In this document: in pieces, positions 60,765-64,000 of the stretch
How the letters are laid out: each line of letters opens with the position of its first letter
Position numbering within the stretch: position 1 is the first letter of the stretch
Assembly (NCBI RefSeq): GCF_001647275.1
Contig: NZ_LRMM01000025.1
Location: forward strand, 1 to 64,000
Reading direction: 5' to 3'
DNA length: 64,000 nucleotides
DNA from: Rufibacter ruber
GTDB taxonomy: Bacteria; Bacteroidota; Bacteroidia; Cytophagales; Hymenobacteraceae
Position numbers and translations under genes: made by a program
Notes under the pieces: model-generated
Databases searched by the model: none
Seen by the model: only the letters and a program-made list of their open reading frames with translations
Told to the model about the DNA's origin: nothing

Positions 60765-60773
60765 CTACACTCG
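60765..60773 (+). promoter_or_regulatory. CTACACTCG motif
   Basis: CTACACTCG after TTTATCTG, about 40 bases before ATG 60814. Same class as 56535, 61260 and 63255. Confidence 0.5.
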
Positions 60774-60813
60774 AGACATCAATCAATCACTAACCATTTA
60801 ACCAACTACAGCT

Positions 60814-61137
60814 ATGGCTAAGAACATCACTACCACCCAAGTACAGGCATCAAACTTCAAATCGGTATTCGCCGCCTACCCTGAGCTGCGCTACGATTTA
60901 GCGTTCCTTACCAACGACAGCAGAGACCTTATTGTTCAGTTCAGGGTGAGGAACCACTTTACTTTCGATGTGGCAAAACAGGGCAGGGTGCTGTCTGCTT
61001 GGCTTGGAGAGAAGGTCGGACAGTTCAGACAGGTGATATTCGACGAGTTCGACGGCGGCGTAATCATCATCTACAAGGCCGAACGCAACACCAAGTACGA
61101 GCTAATAAAAGACCCTACCCTGACCGCAGCAGAGTAA
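60814..61137 (+). CDS. 107-residue phage protein
   Basis: A mixed alpha/beta protein (FKSVFAAYPELRYDLAFLTN; then VRNHFTFDVAKQGRVLSAWL). It has its own CTACACTCG motif and a terminator (61155-61190), so it is a single-gene unit. No family recognised. Confidence 0.55.
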   Translation: MAKNITTTQVQASNFKSVFAAYPELRYDLAFLTNDSRDLIVQFRVRNHFTFDVAKQGRVLSAWLGEKVGQFRQVIFDEFDGGVIIIYKAERNTKYELIKDPTLTAAE

Positions 61138-61154
61138 CAGCACCTACCCTAAGA

Positions 61155-61190
61155 CAAAGGCCGCTCAGCAATGGGCGGCCTTTCTTGTTT
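61155..61190 (+). terminator. factor-independent terminator
   Basis: Stem AAAGGCCGC / GCGGCCTTT with loop TCAGCAATGG (partly paired) and TCTTGTTT tail. Confidence 0.8.
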
Positions 61191-61200
61191 GTGCTAACAA

Positions 61201-61243
61201 CGTTAGCAAGTTGTTGGTAACTTTTTAGTAAAAGGCTAGAACG
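61201..61243 (+). repeat. 45 bp leader repeat, copy 2
   Basis: CGTTAGCAAGTTGTTGGTAA followed by CTTTTTAGTAAAAGGCTAGA; colinear with 59884-59926 and of equal length. Just upstream of the CTATACTCG motif at 61260. Confidence 0.6.
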
Positions 61244-61259
61244 GTATCGCGGAATTCTC

Positions 61260-61268
61260 CTATACTCG
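61260..61268 (+). promoter_or_regulatory. CTATACTCG motif
   Basis: CTATACTCG 31 bases before ATG 61300. One of four similar early-region motifs. Confidence 0.5.
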
Positions 61269-61299
61269 CTTATCAATTAAACATAAACCCACTACCACT

Positions 61300-61509
61300 A
61301 TGAGTACAGAGAGAAAACCATTCCTTGATTTCGACACCATTGATTTCAATGGCCCAGACGGGAACTCCTACTATCTGATGGCGCTTTGGAGACAGCGCGC
61401 ACAGGAAGCTGGCTGGACAAAAGCAGAGATTGACCAAGTGCTGAAAGAAGCCAAGAGTTCAGACTATGAGCACCTAGTACAGACCCTGAAAGACAACAGC
61501 CGCGGCTAA
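61300..61509 (+). CDS. 69-residue phage protein
   Basis: A small acidic helical protein (MALWRQRAQEAGWTKAEIDQ then VLKEAKSSDYEHLVQTLKD). It has its own motif and terminator. No family recognised. It resembles small host-takeover proteins only in size. Confidence 0.5.
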   Translation: MSTERKPFLDFDTIDFNGPDGNSYYLMALWRQRAQEAGWTKAEIDQVLKEAKSSDYEHLVQTLKDNSRG

Positions 61510-61517
61510 ACCAACCA

Positions 61518-61548
61518 AGGAGCCATTTAAAAGGTGGCTCCTTCTTAA
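61518..61548 (+). terminator. factor-independent terminator
   Basis: Stem AAGGAGCCA / TGGCTCCTT with loop TTTAAAAGG and TCTTA tail. Confidence 0.75.
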
Positions 61549-61559
61549 AGACCAATACA

Positions 61560-62048
61560 ATGAAGAAGCGAGTATTCAAACTATCGGAGGTAGACATCAC
61601 AGCGGTTGGTGAGGTAGAGCTGACCTACAGGAGACACCACACTGAAGAAGCACCCATCCTACGCAACGTCAAGGTGACCTGTTCAGACGACATCAACAAG
61701 TTCCTGCGTAAGCGGATGGAGAAGCACATTGAACACACTGAGGGATTCTACGCCCTCTACCTCAACAGGAACAACTACGTCTTAGGCGTCTACTGTGTGA
61801 GCATGGGCGGTGTGGCAGGAACTGTTGCTGACCCAAAGATAATCCTGCAGGCAGGGCTATTGTTAAATGCCTCTGCGGTTGTAATTTCACACAACCACCC
61901 CAGCGGTAACCTAAAGCCGTCAGGCGCAGACGCCGCCCTGACTAGGAAGCTACAGGAGGCCTGCAAGTTGGTTGACATAGCTTTGCTAGACCACATCATC
62001 ATTACGCCCGAGAGCTACTATTCATTTGCTGACGATTGCGAGTTATGA
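61560..62048 (+). CDS. RadC-like JAB/MPN protein
   Basis: A 162-residue RadC-family protein. The JAB metalloprotease-like site is complete: ISHNHPSGNLKPSGAD with the metal-binding H-x-H, Ser and Asp, plus the preceding Glu in NVKVTCSDD-type positions less clear. RadC proteins are frequent on phages, plasmids and genomic islands next to recombination genes; their activity is uncertain. The stop overlaps the ATG of the recombinase gene (ATGA). Confidence 0.85.
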   Translation: MKKRVFKLSEVDITAVGEVELTYRRHHTEEAPILRNVKVTCSDDINKFLRKRMEKHIEHTEGFYALYLNRNNYVLGVYCVSMGGVAGTVADPKIILQAGLLLNASAVVISHNHPSGNLKPSGADAALTRKLQEACKLVDIALLDHIIITPESYYSFADDCEL

Positions 62049-62785
62049 AGTACATAGAATACTACCGAGTAAGTACAGAGAAACAGGGACGCAGCGGTTT
62101 GGGTTTGGAGGCCCAGGCCGCTGCGGTCACCGCTTACATCAAGTCGGTGGGCGGCGAGTCCATCAACAGGTTTGTGGAGGTGGAGTCGGGAGGCAGCAAG
62201 GACAAGATAAGCGCCCACCAAGATGTTACCATTGAGAAGCTGCTGAAGCGCAGGCCAATCCTGTTGCAAGCCATCAACGAGGCGCAGGCCACAGGCGCCA
62301 CCATCATTGTGAAAGAGGCAAGCAGGCTCAGCAGGTTCAGCCTGCTGATAAACTACCTGATCGCCTGCAACATCAGATTCCTCTCAGCTGACTCACCGCA
62401 GGACGACGAGATGTTCATCCGCTTGCGTACCGCGTTCAACGAGGAGGAGCTTAAGAAGGTCTCTGAGCGGACCAAGAAGGCGTTGGCCGCTAGGAAGGCG
62501 AGGGGGTACAGCCTCGGCAAGCCCGAGAACTTCAGCTCAGAGGGCAGGGCCAAAGGCGCGGCCAAGACCTCAGAGAACGCCGCCAAGTCAGAGACCAACA
62601 GGAAGGTGCTGAACCTGGTGCGGCTCTACAAGGAGAAGGGCTGGACGCTCCAGCAGATTTGCGACGAGCTAAACTCGCTGGGCTACAAGACGCCTAGGGG
62701 CAAGACGTTCCAGACAGGCAGCATTGCGATGCTGCTGAAGGGCGACGAGAAAAGGAACGATGAGCGACATTACCCTATAGTATAA
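62045..62785 (+). CDS. serine recombinase (resolvase/invertase family)
   Basis: A 246-residue recombinase. The catalytic Ser is in YYRVSTEKQ (about residue 10), followed by GLGLEAQ; arginines of the active site lie in EASRLSRFS; the dimer helix region KKVSERTKKALAARKARG follows, then a C-terminal helix-turn-helix (TLQQICDELNSLGYKTPRGK). It is shorter than large phage serine integrases, so it is closer to invertases/resolvases. The last ten codons and the stop lie within repeat copy 4. ATG 62045 overlaps the RadC stop; TTG 62036 is also open. Confidence 0.88.
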   Translation: MKYIEYYRVSTEKQGRSGLGLEAQAAAVTAYIKSVGGESINRFVEVESGGSKDKISAHQDVTIEKLLKRRPILLQAINEAQATGATIIVKEASRLSRFSLLINYLIACNIRFLSADSPQDDEMFIRLRTAFNEEELKKVSERTKKALAARKARGYSLGKPENFSSEGRAKGAAKTSENAAKSETNRKVLNLVRLYKEKGWTLQQICDELNSLGYKTPRGKTFQTGSIAMLLKGDEKRNDERHYPIV

Positions 62786-62787
62786 GT
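62754..62787 (-). repeat. phage 34 bp repeat, copy 4
   Basis: Identical over 34 bases to copy 1. It encodes the end of the recombinase (RNDERHYPIV and stop TAA at 62783-62785). On the minus strand it has the same CTATAGGGTAATG core as copies 2 and 3 on the plus strand. Confidence 0.9.
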
Positions 62788-62850
62788 TTGGTGGGCGGGT
62801 GGGACTTCTTGTGTGGTTGGTTGTATAAGAGTTAAATCCCTAACCCCCTT

Positions 62851-63192
62851 TTGTACACCGTAACATACACAGGAAAAGCAATCTCTTTGAACGACGCCTA
62901 CTCGCAGCATTGGCGCAAGTCTAAGGCGACTAAAGACCTCATCAAGCAGAACCTCGCAGAGCTTATCAAGAACGCCGTTTTCGGCTCCGTCACCAAGTTC
63001 CGTCTGGACCTGAGGTACAACACAAGGCTTGACGTAGACAACACAGTGACGATGGTAAAACTCTTCGTAGACCAGCTCAGATACCTCGACGTAATAGCAG
63101 ACGACCGCAGGACGATATTCACCGGCTTCTCGGTCACATACGACAAAGACCTGCCACAGCAGACCTACCAATTTACAGTCATACCCCAATAG
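62851..63192 (+). CDS. RusA-type Holliday junction resolvase
   Basis: A 113-residue RusA-family endonuclease that cuts four-way junctions. Signature: NTRLDVDNTVTMVKLFVDQL then DVIADDRRTIF, with the Asp cluster D-x-DN...DD. The N-terminal KAISLNDAYSQHWRKSKATK resembles the family substrate region. TTG 62851 is the likely start; no ATG precedes the fold. A terminator follows at 63198. Confidence 0.85.
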   Translation: MYTVTYTGKAISLNDAYSQHWRKSKATKDLIKQNLAELIKNAVFGSVTKFRLDLRYNTRLDVDNTVTMVKLFVDQLRYLDVIADDRRTIFTGFSVTYDKDLPQQTYQFTVIPQ

Positions 63193-63197
63193 GAGAA

Positions 63198-63226
63198 GGC
63201 CAGCCCACCAGCTGGCCCTTCTTTTT
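63198..63226 (+). terminator. factor-independent terminator
   Basis: Stem GAAGGCCAGC / GCTGGCCCTTC with loop CCACCA (one bulge) followed by TTTTT. Confidence 0.8.
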
Positions 63227-63254
63227 GGCGCCCACCAAGGGATTCCCGGATTGG

Positions 63255-63263
63255 CTACACTCG
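63255..63263 (+). promoter_or_regulatory. CTACACTCG motif
   Basis: CTACACTCG 25 bases before ATG 63288. Same class as 56535, 60765 and 61260; its place supports that ATG as the gene start. Confidence 0.5.
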
Positions 63264-63287
63264 CGGTTTAACCACCCCGCAGACAGT

Positions 63288-64000
63288 ATGCTCAGAAGGT
63301 ACATAAACAGCATCTTGCAGCGTTTAGGGCTCCACCACCGAGACGAAATCCCGAAACCTGACAAACTACTTACGGGAGGCCCGGACTCGGTACGGGAGCC
63401 CGAAACGCGAAATGTCGCTTTAAACTTTCCTGCCCCGGCGCCATATAATGGTATGGCAGAAGAGTGGAGAGAAATAATAATAGAGGGCCAGGCAATACCG
63501 GGCTACAGAATTTCGAGCAGAGGGGAAGTTCTCAGCACTAAGTACAAGGAGCCGAGAATACTGAGGCCTGGGCTGAACCAGAAGGGCTACGCGCAGGTGT
63601 CCCTCAGGAACGGGGACAGGTACCAGAAGTGCCTTGTGCACCGGCTGGTGGCAGAGGCGTTCATACCCAACCCGAACGGCCTGCCGATAGTGGACCACAT
63701 CGACACAGACCCGCTGAACAACTGCGTAGAGAACCTCAGGTGGGTGAACGCCAGGACGAACATGCAGAACCGCAGGAAGCGGCTGGAAGGGAACACTACG
63801 TCTGTGTTTGTTGGCGTACACCAGGTCGCTACCACAGGGCGGTGGGTGGCCAAGATATGCTACGAGTACAAGAACTTCAACCTCGGCACATTCGAGACCG
63901 AGGTCGAAGCCGCAAAGAAGTACGACCGGGCGCTCATAGAGATGGGCTTTGAGCCCGCGAACTTCCCAATGGAAACCTACCTACCAAAGCGTCGTTCACA
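63288..64000 (+). CDS. HNH homing-type endonuclease, cut by window edge
   Basis: An open frame running off the right edge. From 63453 it has the order NUMOD4 (EEWREIIIEGQAIPGYRISS), HNH (VHRLVAEAFIPNPNG then IVDHIDTDPLNNCVENLRWV) and AP2-like (VGVHQVATTGRWVAKICYEY). This is the layout of free-standing phage homing endonucleases. Residues 1-55 (start 63288) are a less typical extension; the motif at 63255 favours that start, while ATG 63453 is the start of the known domains. The C-terminus is not seen. Confidence 0.8.
   Translation, partial: MLRRYINSILQRLGLHHRDEIPKPDKLLTGGPDSVREPETRNVALNFPAPAPYNGMAEEWREIIIEGQAIPGYRISSRGEVLSTKYKEPRILRPGLNQKGYAQVSLRNGDRYQKCLVHRLVAEAFIPNPNGLPIVDHIDTDPLNNCVENLRWVNARTNMQNRRKRLEGNTTSVFVGVHQVATTGRWVAKICYEYKNFNLGTFETEVEAAKKYDRALIEMGFEPANFPMETYLPKRRS

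Noticed and set aside
62045-62785. Serine recombinase as the integrase for the tRNA site
   Set aside because: It is of invertase/resolvase size and its adjacent repeat is not found at the tRNA junction; the integrase is more likely outside the window.
1-64000. CRISPR arrays and insertion sequences
   Set aside because: No regularly spaced direct repeats with spacers and no transposase frames were found on either strand.

Overview
The window joins two kinds of DNA. Bases 1 to about 28,846 are ordinary chromosome of a Bacteroidota bacterium. A member of the Hymenobacteraceae (Rufibacter/Pontibacter/Hymenobacter type) is my inference, from a secreted protein with a Por/type IX sorting tail, TAnnTTTG-type promoters, a polyphosphate kinase-SixA pair and the overall gene style. 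Bases from about 28,847 to the right edge are a tailed-phage genome of siphovirus type. Its left end is joined to the 5' half of a tRNA-Arg(CCT) gene that is cut just after the anticodon. The right end of the element lies beyond the window.

Chromosomal part: a PAS-rich histidine kinase; a low-complexity disordered protein with a small membrane protein; a uracil-DNA glycosylase; a methionine-type aminotransferase with a nearby omega-amidase-like nitrilase (a likely keto-acid repair pair); a 5'-deoxynucleotidase; a large FG-GAP secreted protein; murF; rfbC and a glycosyltransferase; a cytochrome c membrane protein; hflX; sixA and ppk1; a stretch of three outer-membrane/phosphoesterase reading frames broken by single-base frameshifts; and a convergent pair made of an HD-domain protein with a DUF5706 (Pycsar-effector-like) membrane part and a DUF2652 cyclase-like protein. 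Intergenic spaces are seeded with about a dozen copies of a 40-65 bp palindrome and two copies of a 160 bp element with inverted ends.

Phage part: a PD-(D/E)XK-like protein and a sigma-like protein at the left end; TerS and TerL; a tail-type gene that needs a -1 shift on a run of nine T; tail proteins; tape measure; prohead protease, scaffold and major capsid protein; portal and connectors; holin-like proteins; a long fibre; and an opposite-strand DUF5675 protein. After a promoter and repeat region (51.7-52.6 kb) comes the early/replication side: a compact protein with the three motifs of single-subunit (T7-like/family A) polymerases, a protein with two ExoX-C-type modules, a secreted protein, an ECF-like sigma factor, many small proteins, a RadC-like protein, a serine recombinase, RusA and an HNH endonuclease cut by the window edge. 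The tail module lies between terminase and capsid modules, which is not the usual siphovirus order.

The most interesting structure is regulatory. A motif of the form GACATATATAAGGG sits immediately before late genes, often right after a terminator. A longer 25-34 bp repeat containing CTATAGGGTAATG occurs four times, two in each direction, and one copy forms the 3' end of the serine recombinase gene. Together with the polymerase-like protein and two sigma-like proteins this suggests a phage-specific transcription system, a site-specific inversion system, or both.
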